24,101 nt of DNA from an uncultured Bacilli bacterium (GCA_934086395.1 CAKOIE010000023.1:1-24101), one strand, 5' to 3'; numbered from the stretch's first letter, positions 16,063 to 23,969 are shown. A program made the numbers and translations. The notes: generated from the sequence alone by a model not told the origin.

Positions 16063-16212
16063 CTAACTTTCATTCTCCAAATTATTTTCTTTTTCTATTA
16101 ATTTATTACAATTTTCTATACTTTCTAACGTTCCTTTGAATGTTTCTTCATTTCCTGTTTCTTCAATTAATTTTTTTAATGTATTTAATTCTTCTTTTGT
16201 ATATAATTCCAT
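16063..16212 (-). CDS. Tiny 49-aa helical protein, translationally coupled to the phosphoesterase
   Basis: A 49-codon gene directly after the 856-residue phosphoesterase. Its ATG (16212) is two bases past the upstream stop codon, and its AAGGAGA ribosome site overlaps that stop, a sign of translational coupling. The protein starts MELYTKEELNTLKKL, is highly charged (Glu/Lys), probably helical and coiled-coil-like, with one cysteine (ENCNKL). It has no membrane segment. A terminator follows at 16022-16045, which closes the operon. The function is unknown; it could be a partner or inhibitor of the large protein. The coding call rests on the ribosome site, coupling and terminator spacing. Confidence 0.65.
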   Translation of the reverse strand: MELYTKEELNTLKKLIEETGNEETFKGTLESIENCNKLIEKENNLENES

Positions 16213-16214
16213 AA

Positions 16215-18785
16215 TTATCTCCTTACAAATCTATCTATTGTACTACTTATTTCTGTATCCATTGATGATTCGTTTATACTTTCTTTAAAATTTTTGATAT
16301 TATAAGGCACATTTACTGTGGTAAAATTTCCGGATTCGTCAATGATTAAATAATGGGCTGTTCCATATTCATCATAATCAAATCCCATTCCTGCTGCTCT
16401 TAAGGTAAGGTCTTTTTTATCTTTTGTCTCAAAATGTTCATGACCTTGTATAACTGTTGATGATGGGTCTATTTCTGGTTTAGTAAAATGACCATTTTTT
16501 TCATAAACCTCTTCTTTTTTACTGTGAACAAGCGTTATCTTTTTGCCACCCTTTTCGAGAACTATTTTGCTATCATATTTCATAATATCGTCTATATCTT
16601 GTTGAGTTAATTGTTTTCTAGTCCATGCTGTTCTTTTTTTATCTTGCTCAACAGTTATTGGCGATAAAGTATTCATATGTTCTTTTAAAGCATCCATACC
16701 ATCTATCGCATAAATTTCATGATTTCCATATATACTTTTAACATTATATTTTCTTAACAATTCCATTACTTCATGAGGATTAGGTCCAAAGCCAATATTA
16801 TCTCCTAATGAGTAAATTTCAGTAATTCCACGTTTTCTCATATCTTCTAATATTGCTAAAAGTGGTTCATACATAGCGTGTACATCAGTTAATACTCCAA
16901 TTTTATTCGATTTATTTTTTCCAAATGGATTTTCCATATTTTTTGCTTCGTTTGCAAACATTGAAAGTTCGTCAGTGTGATTATATTTTGGCTGATTTGT
17001 AGAATTTTGATATTCAATTTCACTTGGATTTTCTATCTTTGTCCTTGGCGGTTGTGTAATAATTAATGGAAGATTGTATTTTATGCTACATTCAATTATT
17101 TCAGGCGATAGTGTTACACCTTTTGGAACAATTATACCGCATGGTTTTAAGCCTTCTCTTAGTGCAACAGTTTCATTATTTTTACCATGCGATGCCATGC
17201 TAGTTTCTAGTATACCTTTTTGCTGATAAGTAGTTATTGATTCTTTCAAATCCGCTGAATTAGATCTTATAATCCAATTTGATCCAATATTAGTGTCAGA
17301 ACTAAGTAAGAAATTACCTTCCGGTATGTGATCATATGCAAAAATTATATTATTAATTCTGTTTCTATAATATACTTGATTACGATGGCTTATTGATGAC
17401 AAACTAATAATTACTTTGTTTTCATCGTCTGATCCATTAACTAATTCACTTATAGTTTCATATGGGCTCAAAACATGCGCATATAGTGTGTATTTACAAT
17501 CAGTCAAATTTATAACTTTGACTTTTGATGAGGAATAATCTACAGTATATCCGATTCTTTTTCCTTTAACTGTTCCGGTATTTAGTGTTGCAGTAATGTT
17601 TGTTAAATTGTAATTAGATTCTATTTCATACAATTTAATCATCATTTTTTGATATTTTGACATCATTTTTCTTAAATTGTCTAAGTAATTTTTTTCAAAT
17701 CTTATTTTTTCCAACATATTAGAAAAATTGTTACCTTCATTAATTTCTTCGATAAAGTTTGTAATTACTAAAATGTTTTCAATTAGTTCTACCATTTCAG
17801 GATTTTTTCTATTATTAAATTGTAATATTTTAAGTGATTCAGAATTGCCATATCTTTCTATTAATTGCGGTAAATCAAATTCACCTAGAAAAAATAGCGA
17901 TTTTAAAAACTTGTTTATTTCAATATCTTTTTCTTCTTCTGATATATATCTATGTGCATATAGAACCTCATATAAAAATTTAGCAATTATATAATCATCA
18001 ACTTTACTTTGAGCTATTTGAAAATCTTCTATAGTTGCAATATTTGTACTATTAATGTTTAATTTTTGACGGATCTTTGGATCATTTAATGAATTGTTAT
18101 GATTAAATAAATTATCTAGTGCATCTACTATTTTAGTTGGAATATTGCTAGAATAATTATTTTTAATATTTTTTATTAATTGTGAATAGTCTACGTAAAT
18201 ATTTATAAAATCTAAAAATGATACTATTTCTTGATTTTTGTTTTTTGGTTTAAAATAAATTTTTTTATAATATGACCAGGCTTCGGATATAACATCTAGA
18301 TTTGTCTCTAAATTTAATAGACTTATTAAAGTTGTTCCCCATGTGCCTTTATATTTTTGTGTGTTAACACCATAAAATAAAAATTTAGATAAATCTATTT
18401 CGCATTTTTTAAATAATTCTATTATTTCTAGTGATCTATCTAATAAAGCACGGTTGCAATCAGAAAAATCAAATATTTTTTTCATTAAATCAACTTTTTT
18501 ATCATCTATATAACTATTTTGGATGGGTTGTTGAATAGATGTTGTAGTTGTACTGGGATCTATTTTGGATTGTTTATTAGAAAGAATTCCGGCATAAGTT
18601 CTAATTACCGCAAATTGTTGTGATGCTGGTTGCTTTAAATATGAACTAGGAGTTAGTAATTTATAAACATTTTCTATTTTATTTATTTTATATTCTGTAT
18701 CTTTTATATTGTCTATGTTTTTCATGTTTATTTTATTATAGGTGTTGTTGTTAATTACTTCTATATTGTTATTTTTATCTTCCAT
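16215..18785 (-). CDS. Large multidomain protein with C-terminal calcineurin-like metallophosphoesterase
   Basis: An 856-residue soluble protein. Residues 1-110 are Asn/Lys-rich and probably disordered. About 110-410 is helical with no family I recognise. About 415-600 is a mixed alpha/beta region (YTLYAHVLSPYET, ISLSSISHRNQVYY, REGLKPCGIIVP, PLIITQP) that I cannot name; a resemblance to ADP-ribosyltransferase folds is only a guess. Residues 628-830 form a calcineurin-like phosphoesterase with all metal-site motifs: Asp634-Val-His636, Gly661-Asp662, Gly687-Asn688-His689-Glu690, His754 and Gly-His782-Glu-His784. Substrates of such domains range from nucleotides to phosphoproteins. The start is ATG with GGTGAT upstream. 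It is coupled to the 49-codon gene and sits between the two parts of a duplicated HAD-PHP region. Confidence 0.8.
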   Translation of the reverse strand: MEDKNNNIEVINNNTYNKINMKNIDNIKDTEYKINKIENVYKLLTPSSYLKQPASQQFAVIRTYAGILSNKQSKIDPSTTTTSIQQPIQNSYIDDKKVDLMKKIFDFSDCNRALLDRSLEIIELFKKCEIDLSKFLFYGVNTQKYKGTWGTTLISLLNLETNLDVISEAWSYYKKIYFKPKNKNQEIVSFLDFINIYVDYSQLIKNIKNNYSSNIPTKIVDALDNLFNHNNSLNDPKIRQKLNINSTNIATIEDFQIAQSKVDDYIIAKFLYEVLYAHRYISEEEKDIEINKFLKSLFFLGEFDLPQLIERYGNSESLKILQFNNRKNPEMVELIENILVITNFIEEINEGNNFSNMLEKIRFEKNYLDNLRKMMSKYQKMMIKLYEIESNYNLTNITATLNTGTVKGKRIGYTVDYSSSKVKVINLTDCKYTLYAHVLSPYETISELVNGSDDENKVIISLSSISHRNQVYYRNRINNIIFAYDHIPEGNFLLSSDTNIGSNWIIRSNSADLKESITTYQQKGILETSMASHGKNNETVALREGLKPCGIIVPKGVTLSPEIIECSIKYNLPLIITQPPRTKIENPSEIEYQNSTNQPKYNHTDELSMFANEAKNMENPFGKNKSNKIGVLTDVHAMYEPLLAILEDMRKRGITEIYSLGDNIGFGPNPHEVMELLRKYNVKSIYGNHEIYAIDGMDALKEHMNTLSPITVEQDKKRTAWTRKQLTQQDIDDIMKYDSKIVLEKGGKKITLVHSKKEEVYEKNGHFTKPEIDPSSTVIQGHEHFETKDKKDLTLRAAGMGFDYDEYGTAHYLIIDESGNFTTVNVPYNIKNFKESINESSMDTEISSTIDRFVRR

Positions 18786-18938
18786 GATATCACCAATTTT
18801 ATAATAACATAATATTAAATTTTGTAGCCTTATTCTTCGTTTGATTTACATACATTTTACAATAAAAATAATTTTTATTTATAGATAGATTTTGCAAATT
18901 AGCATATAAATCAAATTCATTTTTTTGAAATTTTAACT

Positions 18939-19279
18939 TTATTTTCTTCGATGTAATTCATCTAATAGCGATAATCTTTTAATATTTAAATTATTATTTA
19001 TACCTGTCCCTAATTCAATTTCTGGTTTAACCGTTGAACCGTGGTAATCACTTCCTCCGCTAACCAGTAAATCATATTTTTGAGCGATTTCCATATATTG
19101 TTTGATTTCAAGTGGTGTATGGCTAGAGTGAAAAACTTCAATGCCTTTTAAGCCACAATTTATCATGTTTTTTAATAATATTAAAAATTCTGTTTCAGTT
19201 AACTCAAGAGATTTTGGATGAGCTAGTACAGGTATACCACCACTTTTAGTAATTAAATCAATACATTCTTCATAACTTA
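18939..19279 (-). pseudogene. C-terminal fragment copy of the PHP phosphoesterase gene
   Basis: About 113 codons nearly identical to the last third of the intact PHP gene at 20870-21853. The segment runs from ISYEECIDLITKSGG through LAHPKSLELTE, MINCGLKGIEVFHSS and GGSDYHG to the end, and ends three residues differently (HRRK stop instead of RRRKES). The homology stops abruptly at 19280, where the sequence changes to an ATPase relic. The N-terminal metal-binding motifs are absent, so it cannot be active. An internal ATG at 19166 would allow a 75-residue product, but it has no ribosome site. Confidence 0.9.
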
Positions 19280-20097
19280 TCCTATTAAATCGTTATACAC
19301 TATGTTTTCTAGGGCAACAGAGTAATTTAAATCTTGATTATTTGTTTTGATTTGTTTAATACCTAAATCATTTGAATAATACTTATTTAATGTTTTAAGA
19401 ATATTTTTACCATGAACATCATATCTATATACTTTATTCATTATGAAAGTTGTTGTGAATGTTTCTAAATAATTATATAAAGTATCATTAGATATTTCAT
19501 GATATTCTTTTTTAAGTATTCAATTACGTTATCTCTAGAAAATTTTCTACTTTCAGTATCCAAAATATATTGTAAAACTTTATTAAATGAAGCAATATCT
19601 TTAATTCCTAATCTCTCAACTATATCTTTTAAAATAATTTAATCATATACACTTGATAAATAATTGTATCTGTCATTATCATTAGCAAATAAAAACCTTT
19701 GTGGTAGTCCACCCTATTTAAATATATCAAACAATAGTGTTTCATAATCTTTTTCTTTTGTATTTATTGATTCAACAATTTCTTTAAATGATAAAGGATT
19801 TACTCTAAAACTTACATATCTTCCTGATAAATCTGTAGATAGTTCTAATAAAGTCATTCTACTATTTGATCCTATTATAAATATACTATAATTATTAGTT
19901 ATTCTTAGTGAATTTATTCCTTTTTCAAATTCTTCAACTTTTTGTATTTCATCTTATAACATATAATATTTATTATTTACTTTTAAACTTTCGATATAGT
20001 TATATAAATCTTTGGCATTTTTAATGAAATCATATGTTAATGATTAAGTATGATGAAATCCTCTGATTTTAGATAAATATTTTTCTCTTTTTAACAT
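19280..20097 (-). pseudogene. Decayed AAA_14/DUF4143-type ATPase gene
   Basis: The minus strand reads as one long frame broken by stop codons. It starts MLKREKYLSKIRGFHH and includes a Walker B-like region (stop, then DEIQKVEEF), NYSIFIIGSNSRMT, LSGRYVSFRVNPLSF, GGLPQRF, KDIVERLGIKD and an end around TNNQDLNYSVALENIVYNDL. This is the arrangement of AAA_14 plus DUF4143 ATPases, common in bacteria and often linked to toxin-antitoxin-like or mobile loci. The Walker A segment that should follow the first 16 residues is missing. In-frame stops lie at 20044-20046, 19954-19956, 19714-19716 and 19639-19641. The C-terminus is cut at the junction with the PHP fragment. Confidence 0.85.
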
Positions 20098-20171
20098 AAT
20101 CTCGTCTCTCTTACATTATACTATTATAAATAACTTTACAAATGGGTTATATGGAATAAAAATTAACAAAT

Positions 20172-20195
20172 AAAAATTCCACTATAAAGTAGAAT
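20172..20195 (-). terminator. Terminator after the 92-aa gene
   Basis: Minus strand: an 8-bp stem ATTCTACT/AGTGGAAT (one U-G pair) with a 4-base loop, then TTTTT (20176-20172). It lies about 55 bases past the 92-aa gene stop. Two copies of an AT-rich 14-mer (TATATAATTATATA) lie between stop and terminator. Confidence 0.65.
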
Positions 20196-20251
20196 TAATA
20201 TTTATAATAATCACTATATAATTATATATACTAGGTTTACTAATTATATAA

Positions 20252-20530
20252 TTATATACGTTTTTTTGTGGTTGAATTTTTTAAATATATATCTGATATT
20301 GCAATATTTGGTTCGAATGGTAAATTAGGATTTCCATTATACATATATTTTCCAAATATTTGCATTACTTCCCACATTTGCATTTGTGTATATCCATTTT
20401 CATCTATTTCTGGATATTTAAATTCCCCTACATATTCTTTTACGTATTTATCATGTTCTTCTTTTAAAATTGCTATACCGGTTTCTGTTAATTTAATGTT
20501 TACATAATCATTAAGATTAAATATTTTCAT
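20252..20530 (-). CDS. Phage-like hypothetical protein (92 aa)
   Basis: A 92-residue soluble protein. The layout FNLNDYVNIKLTETGIAIL near the start, followed by YTQMQMWEVMQIFGKYMY and a short Asn-Pro-rich end with LPFEPNI, resembles small conserved phage proteins of Bacillota prophages whose function is not known. The start is ATG with AAAGGAGTG upstream, and a good promoter and a terminator bracket it, so it is a self-contained one-gene unit. It sits between a decayed ATPase gene and a decayed HAD copy and is probably a remnant or moron-type gene from a mobile element. Confidence 0.6.
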   Translation of the reverse strand: MKIFNLNDYVNIKLTETGIAILKEEHDKYVKEYVGEFKYPEIDENGYTQMQMWEVMQIFGKYMYNGNPNLPFEPNIAISDIYLKNSTTKKRI

Positions 20531-20555
20531 TTTAATTCACTCCTTTACTAAATGT

Positions 20556-20584
20556 ATTTTATATAAGAATTATAACAATTGCAA
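20556..20584 (-). promoter_or_regulatory. Promoter of the 92-aa gene
   Basis: Minus strand: TTGCAA (20584-20579), a 17-base spacer and TAAAAT (20561-20556), 26 bases before the ATG. A second extended -10 (TGTTATAAT) lies in the spacer. Confidence 0.65.
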
Positions 20585-20629
20585 CTATTTTGTAGTTATT
20601 TTGATTATTTTGATTAAAAGTTATATTTT

Positions 20630-20780
20630 TATCTTTGTATTAAATAATGATACGCTTTCTATTTGATAACATTTATTTATTATTCCATCCAAAATCTAAG
20701 AAATCTATTTTGTAATGCGATTCCTTGTGATTTATTTTATAATATCAAATTATAACTTGAAAATTATTTATTAAGATTTT
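20630..20780 (-). pseudogene. Decayed N-terminal copy of the HAD phosphatase gene and its upstream region
   Basis: This stretch aligns with 15781-15920. Shared blocks include CCAAAATCTAAG (CATCAAAATCTAAG in the intact copy), TTATTTTATAATAT and ATTTATTA.GATTTT. On the minus strand it reads LDF, a one-base shift, then DGIINKCYQIESVSLFNTKI, matching DGVINNWYQMEGVSLENAKI of the intact HAD protein. The start ATG has become ACA and the ribosome site is damaged. The copy fades after about 25 codons. With the 92-aa gene promoter it fills most of the gap 20531-20869; the last 90 bases before the PHP stop show nothing else. Confidence 0.85.
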
Positions 20781-20869
20781 TTGGAATAGAAAATTTGTTA
20801 AAATATTAAATATTTTATTTTAACAACATTTTATTTTTAATTGTCTTTTAACTCTTTTTTAGTTGATTT

Positions 20870-21853
20870 TTAACTTTCTTTTCTTCTACGTAGTTCATCT
20901 AATAGCGATAATTTTTTAATATTTAAATTATTGTTTATTCCGGTACCTAATTCAATTTCTGGTTTAACTATCGGGCCGTGGTAATCACTTCCTCCGCTAA
21001 CCAGTAAATCATATTTTTGAGCGATTTCCATATATTGTTTAATTTCAAGTGGTGTTTGACTTGAGTGAAAAACTTCAATGCCTTTTAAACCACAATTTAT
21101 CATGTTTTTTAATAATATTAAAAATTTTGTTTCAGTTAATTCAAGGGATTTTGGATGGGCTAGTACAGGAATACCACCGCTTTTAGTAATTAAATCAATA
21201 CATTCTTCATAACTTATTCCTTTGCTAAAACTTCTTGTCTTGTTATGAGCATCTATTAAAAATTTACTAAATGCTTCTTTAACTGAGGATACATAACCTT
21301 TATTAATTAACAACTTGGCAATATCTGAACGTCCTAAATTATGTTCAAACTGAAATAAAGATTTTATTTCATCATAAGTGAATCTGATATTATAATCTTT
21401 TTTTAATACTTCTATAATTGATAAAACTGAATTCAAACTATTATCTTTAAGTTCTAATAATTTTTTATTTAGGTTTATATCTTCTAAATTAATTCCATAA
21501 CCAAGGATATGCATTCTTCCTTTTGGGGCTTTAACTGATAATTCTATTCCATTAATTATTTCAATTCCTGTTTTAACAATTAAATCATCATTTCTATTTA
21601 CTTTTTTAATTCCTTCTATGGTATCATGATCAGTTATTGCTAAGGTGCTTATTCCCTTTTCTAGTGCTAGAGATATTAATTCGTGAGGTTTTAGTTCTCC
21701 ATCTGAATAGCATGTATGAGTATGCATATCAATTATTTTTTCTTTTGATAAGTAGGGATTTATTATTGTATCGTTTGTGTATTTATCTAATGTTTTTATA
21801 ATTAGTTCTTCTTTATCTTCATATATATCATATGTGTAATCGTTATTTTCCAT
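20870..21853 (-). CDS. PHP-domain metal-dependent phosphoesterase (RNase AM/TrpH-like)
   Basis: A 327-residue soluble enzyme of the PHP family, like the YciV/TrpH group that acts as 5'-3' RNase or 3',5'-bisphosphonucleotide phosphatase. Metal ligands are visible: His44 and His46 (DMHTHTCYSDG), Asp51, Asp75-His76 (ITDHDT), Glu104 (GIELS), His115 (MHILGYG), a late LAHPK histidine and GGSDYHG (Asp290, His292). An N-terminal extension of about 40 residues is extra to the core family. The insertion domain between residues 130 and 210 is normal for this group. The start is ATG with AAAGGAG upstream. It is divergent from a LysR regulator with overlapping promoters, so it is a likely regulon member. 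A C-terminal copy lies at 18939-19279. Confidence 0.9.
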   Translation of the reverse strand: MENNDYTYDIYEDKEELIIKTLDKYTNDTIINPYLSKEKIIDMHTHTCYSDGELKPHELISLALEKGISTLAITDHDTIEGIKKVNRNDDLIVKTGIEIINGIELSVKAPKGRMHILGYGINLEDINLNKKLLELKDNSLNSVLSIIEVLKKDYNIRFTYDEIKSLFQFEHNLGRSDIAKLLINKGYVSSVKEAFSKFLIDAHNKTRSFSKGISYEECIDLITKSGGIPVLAHPKSLELTETKFLILLKNMINCGLKGIEVFHSSQTPLEIKQYMEIAQKYDLLVSGGSDYHGPIVKPEIELGTGINNNLNIKKLSLLDELRRRKES

Positions 21854-21872
21854 TTAACTTTTCTCCTTTTGC

Positions 21873-21901
21873 TTGTATTATATAATTTTTGTTATTATAA
21901 T
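21873..21901 (+). promoter_or_regulatory. lysR promoter overlapping the PHP gene promoter
   Basis: Plus strand: TTGTAT (21873-21878), a 17-base spacer and TATAAT (21896-21901). On the minus strand, TATAAT (21882-21877) is the PHP gene -10 with a weak -35 near 21905-21900. The two promoters overlap almost fully, so occupancy of one should affect the other. Confidence 0.6.
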
Positions 21902-21915
21902 AAAAATATATATTT

Positions 21916-21932
21916 GTTATCTTTTCGATAAC
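21916..21932. promoter_or_regulatory. Dyad operator, probable LysR binding site
   Basis: A perfect inverted repeat GTATTC-like dyad: GTTATC, five bases, GATAAC. It fits the T-N11-A form of LysR sites. It lies about 46-62 bases upstream of the predicted PHP transcript start and just inside the lysR leader, right before its ribosome site, a position suited to activating PHP and limiting lysR. Confidence 0.6.
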
Positions 21933-21943
21933 TGGAGGTTATT

Positions 21944-22855
21944 ATGAATATTGATTTTGAATTATATAGATTATTTTATGAAGTTGCTAATTATAGAAAT
22001 ATTACTAAAGCTAGTATGCATTTAAACATTTCACAACCAGCTATAAGTAAATCAATTAAAAATTTAGAAAATCAATTAGGTGGCTCTTTATTTATAAGGA
22101 CTAAAAAAGGCGTTGTTTTAACAGAAGAAGGAAAAGAACTTTATTATTATATTAAACAAGCTATAGAATTTATTAATAATGGAGAAAATAAATTTACTGA
22201 TTTAATTAATTTAAAAACTGGATGTATTAAAATTGGGACAAGTACTACTATAGCAAAGGAATTTTTACTACCTTATTTAGAAATATTTCATGATAAATAT
22301 CCTAGTATTGATATTAAAATTATTACTGGTGTTTCTAATGAATTAATTTCAAAATTAAAATACGGACTTATTGATATATTATTTTTAAATTTAAATAATG
22401 ATAGTTATGAGAGTGACTTAAACATAACTAAATGTAAAATTGTTAATGATTGTTTTGTTGTTGGAAAAAAATATAAAGATTTAAAAGATAAAATTATTAC
22501 AATGAAGGAGATTAATAATTATCATTTAATTTTGCAAGCTAAGGGTTCTAATACAAGAAAGTTTTTAGATGATTTTATGAAAGAAAATAATGTTTTGTTA
22601 AAGCCAAGTATTGAACTTACAAGTTATTCTTTAGCTGTTGATTTGGCTAAAATTGGATTTGGTATTGGTTATGTTACTAAAGAATATGTAAAAAATTTAT
22701 TAGATAATGAATTGTTATATGAAATTAATACTGATATAAAAATTCCTTCTAGATATATTGGATATGTTTTATCTAAAAATCATATACCTAGTTTTAGTAC
22801 GAAAAAGTTGATTGAAATAATAAACGATAATAACAATTTAAACATAAAAAAATGA
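21944..22855 (+). CDS. LysR-family transcriptional regulator
   Basis: A 303-residue DNA-binding regulator of normal length. Residues 1-62 form the winged helix-turn-helix (FYEVANYRNITKASMHLNIS, QPAISKSIKNLENQLGG, then LFIRTKKGVVLTEEG). The linker helix follows, and residues about 90-295 form the periplasmic-binding-like effector domain (IKIGTSTTIAKEFLLPYL to FGIGYVTKEYV). The effector is unknown. The start is ATG with TGGAGG upstream. It is divergent from the PHP phosphoesterase gene and probably controls it and itself through the dyad at 21916-21932. It ends on TGA, which shows that UGA is a stop codon here. Confidence 0.93.
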   Translation: MNIDFELYRLFYEVANYRNITKASMHLNISQPAISKSIKNLENQLGGSLFIRTKKGVVLTEEGKELYYYIKQAIEFINNGENKFTDLINLKTGCIKIGTSTTIAKEFLLPYLEIFHDKYPSIDIKIITGVSNELISKLKYGLIDILFLNLNNDSYESDLNITKCKIVNDCFVVGKKYKDLKDKIITMKEINNYHLILQAKGSNTRKFLDDFMKENNVLLKPSIELTSYSLAVDLAKIGFGIGYVTKEYVKNLLDNELLYEINTDIKIPSRYIGYVLSKNHIPSFSTKKLIEIINDNNNLNIKK

Positions 22856-22873
22856 ACTATTTAAGTTCAATTT
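22849..22873 (+). terminator. Terminator of lysR overlapping its stop codon
   Basis: The stem TGAACT/AGTTCA (22853-22858 with 22864-22869) with a 5-base loop starts at the TGA stop itself. A-run and T-run flanks extend the pairing past one mismatch. The T-run is short, so it is a modest terminator. Confidence 0.55.
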
Positions 22874-22941
22874 AATTAATATTTGGTTCTGACTACGTAG
22901 AGGTCTACAACTTTGTTGACGAATCTAATATATAAATCAAT

Positions 22942-23836
22942 CTAATATTGTTTTAACACGTATATAATATTTTTTCCACTTCCAACCATAACAGTTAATT
23001 TATTTTTGCACATTTTATTTAATATATTTTTAGCTCTCGTCGATGAAATATCTAATAATTGTTCAACTATATTTCTATTTATCTTATTATTTTTCTTTAA
23101 ATATTCTATTATTTTTTCTTCTTGCGTTAAATTAGAAGGTAATATTTTTTCATGATTTTCAACGTAGTTAACATTATATAATGTTACATTAAATGCCTTA
23201 TCTGTATCTACAAATATAGGTTTTTTATTATAATCATCGTATGATTGAATTATTCTGCCAATTCCAGTCCCAAAACTTTCAACATATTTTAATCTATAAA
23301 ATATATTTGCCAAATTAGGATTTCTGCTTTCGGATATTCCTAAATATAAATCATTTAAGCTTAACCCTTTAACAATACCACACAATGAAGTAATTTCGAA
23401 ATGATTATCGTAAAGTGAAATAAGAATACTTCCTTTGTAATTATAGTCTCTATGAATAATTGTATTTAATAATGATTCTCTTATCGCATATTCAGGATAA
23501 TCCTTTGTATCAATTCTTTTTAACCCGACAATTCTTCCCTTAGTTTTATTAAATTAAATGATGTATATAATGTTAAATCACTTTTTATTCCTTCTCGTAT
23601 CATTCCTTAAAGAGATTCTAAATCTTTTTTTGCATTATTTGGACCAATAACATTTCCGTCTTATCAATACCAATGTATATTTTTCCACCCTTAGTATTTG
23701 CAAATGCTATTATTTCTTTTTTTATTTCTTTTGTTAACTCAATTTTCAATTCTGTATATTCATCTTCTATGTACTTATTATTACCCTCAATTATAGTACA
23801 TACATTTTTAAAAATAACATCAATATATCCGGTCAC
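22942..23836 (-). pseudogene. Decayed AlbA_2/ATPase-type transcriptional regulator gene
   Basis: Minus-strand pieces belong to one gene of the 'putative DNA-binding (AlbA_2/Schlafen-like) plus HATPase_c_4 plus winged helix' family. The N-terminal part has DEYTELKIELTKEIKKEI and FANTKGGKIYIGID. A frameshift near 23655 leads to GNVIGPNNAKKDLESL, an in-frame stop (23607-23609) and GMIREGIKSDLTLYTSF. A further break near 23540-23555, with part of the middle apparently missing, leads to YPEYAIRESLLNTIIHRDYN. This runs into an intact 147-codon stretch with VESFGTGIGRI and a C-terminal winged helix. No complete protein can be made. The GTG at 23836 is a possible original start. Confidence 0.85.
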
Positions 23837-23850
23837 TTTTCGGTCACTTT
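23830..23850. repeat. Two tandem copies of CGGTCACTTT
   Basis: Exact 10-base direct repeats at 23830-23839 and 23841-23850, an 11-base period, at the 5' edge of the decayed AlbA_2 gene. They could be a one-helical-turn pair of regulator sites for that gene. Confidence 0.5.
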
Positions 23851-23874
23851 CTAGGCACTATATATTTTTAAATG

Positions 23875-23899
23875 AAAAAAACGAACTATTTCTAGTTCG
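23875..23899 (-). terminator. Terminator of the short right-end transcript
   Basis: Minus strand: a perfect 7-bp stem CGAACTA/TAGTTCG with a 4-base loop followed by TTTTTTT (23881-23875). It ends a leftward transcript starting near 23983. Confidence 0.85.
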
Positions 23900-23969
23900 A
23901 ATAAATCTTTAATGATGCATGTGAAGAAGAAGTAGAATAACTTTTCTTACCAACATTAATAGGTAGCAA
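23892..23969 (-). other. Possible 25-codon peptide within a short promoter-terminator unit
   Basis: A leftward transcript of about 105 bases is framed by the promoter at 23989-24019 and the terminator at 23875-23899. One frame could encode a 25-residue peptide from TTG at 23969 (LPINVGKKSYSTSSSHASLK, then IYSN) with its TAG stop inside the terminator stem. Another frame could encode a 15-residue peptide from ATG at 23956 (MLVRKVILLLLHMHH). Neither has a good ribosome site, so a small non-coding RNA is equally possible. Confidence 0.35.

Noticed and set aside
17728..17994. Plus-strand open frame inside the phosphoesterase gene
   Set aside because: Antisense shadow, Ser/Ile-rich as expected from complementing Asn/Glu/Lys-rich coding sequence.
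18939..19166. Functional 75-residue PHP mini-protein
   Set aside because: It lacks the N-terminal metal-site motifs and a ribosome site, and homology continues upstream of its ATG, which shows it is a truncated copy.
20196..20250. AT-rich repeats as a CRISPR array or origin
   Set aside because: Only two short, self-complementary AT copies without spacers of regular size; ordinary low-complexity sequence next to a terminator.
23673..23912. Plus-strand open frame across the AlbA_2 relic
   Set aside because: Shadow of the minus-strand relic, with no ribosome site, and it runs through the terminator.
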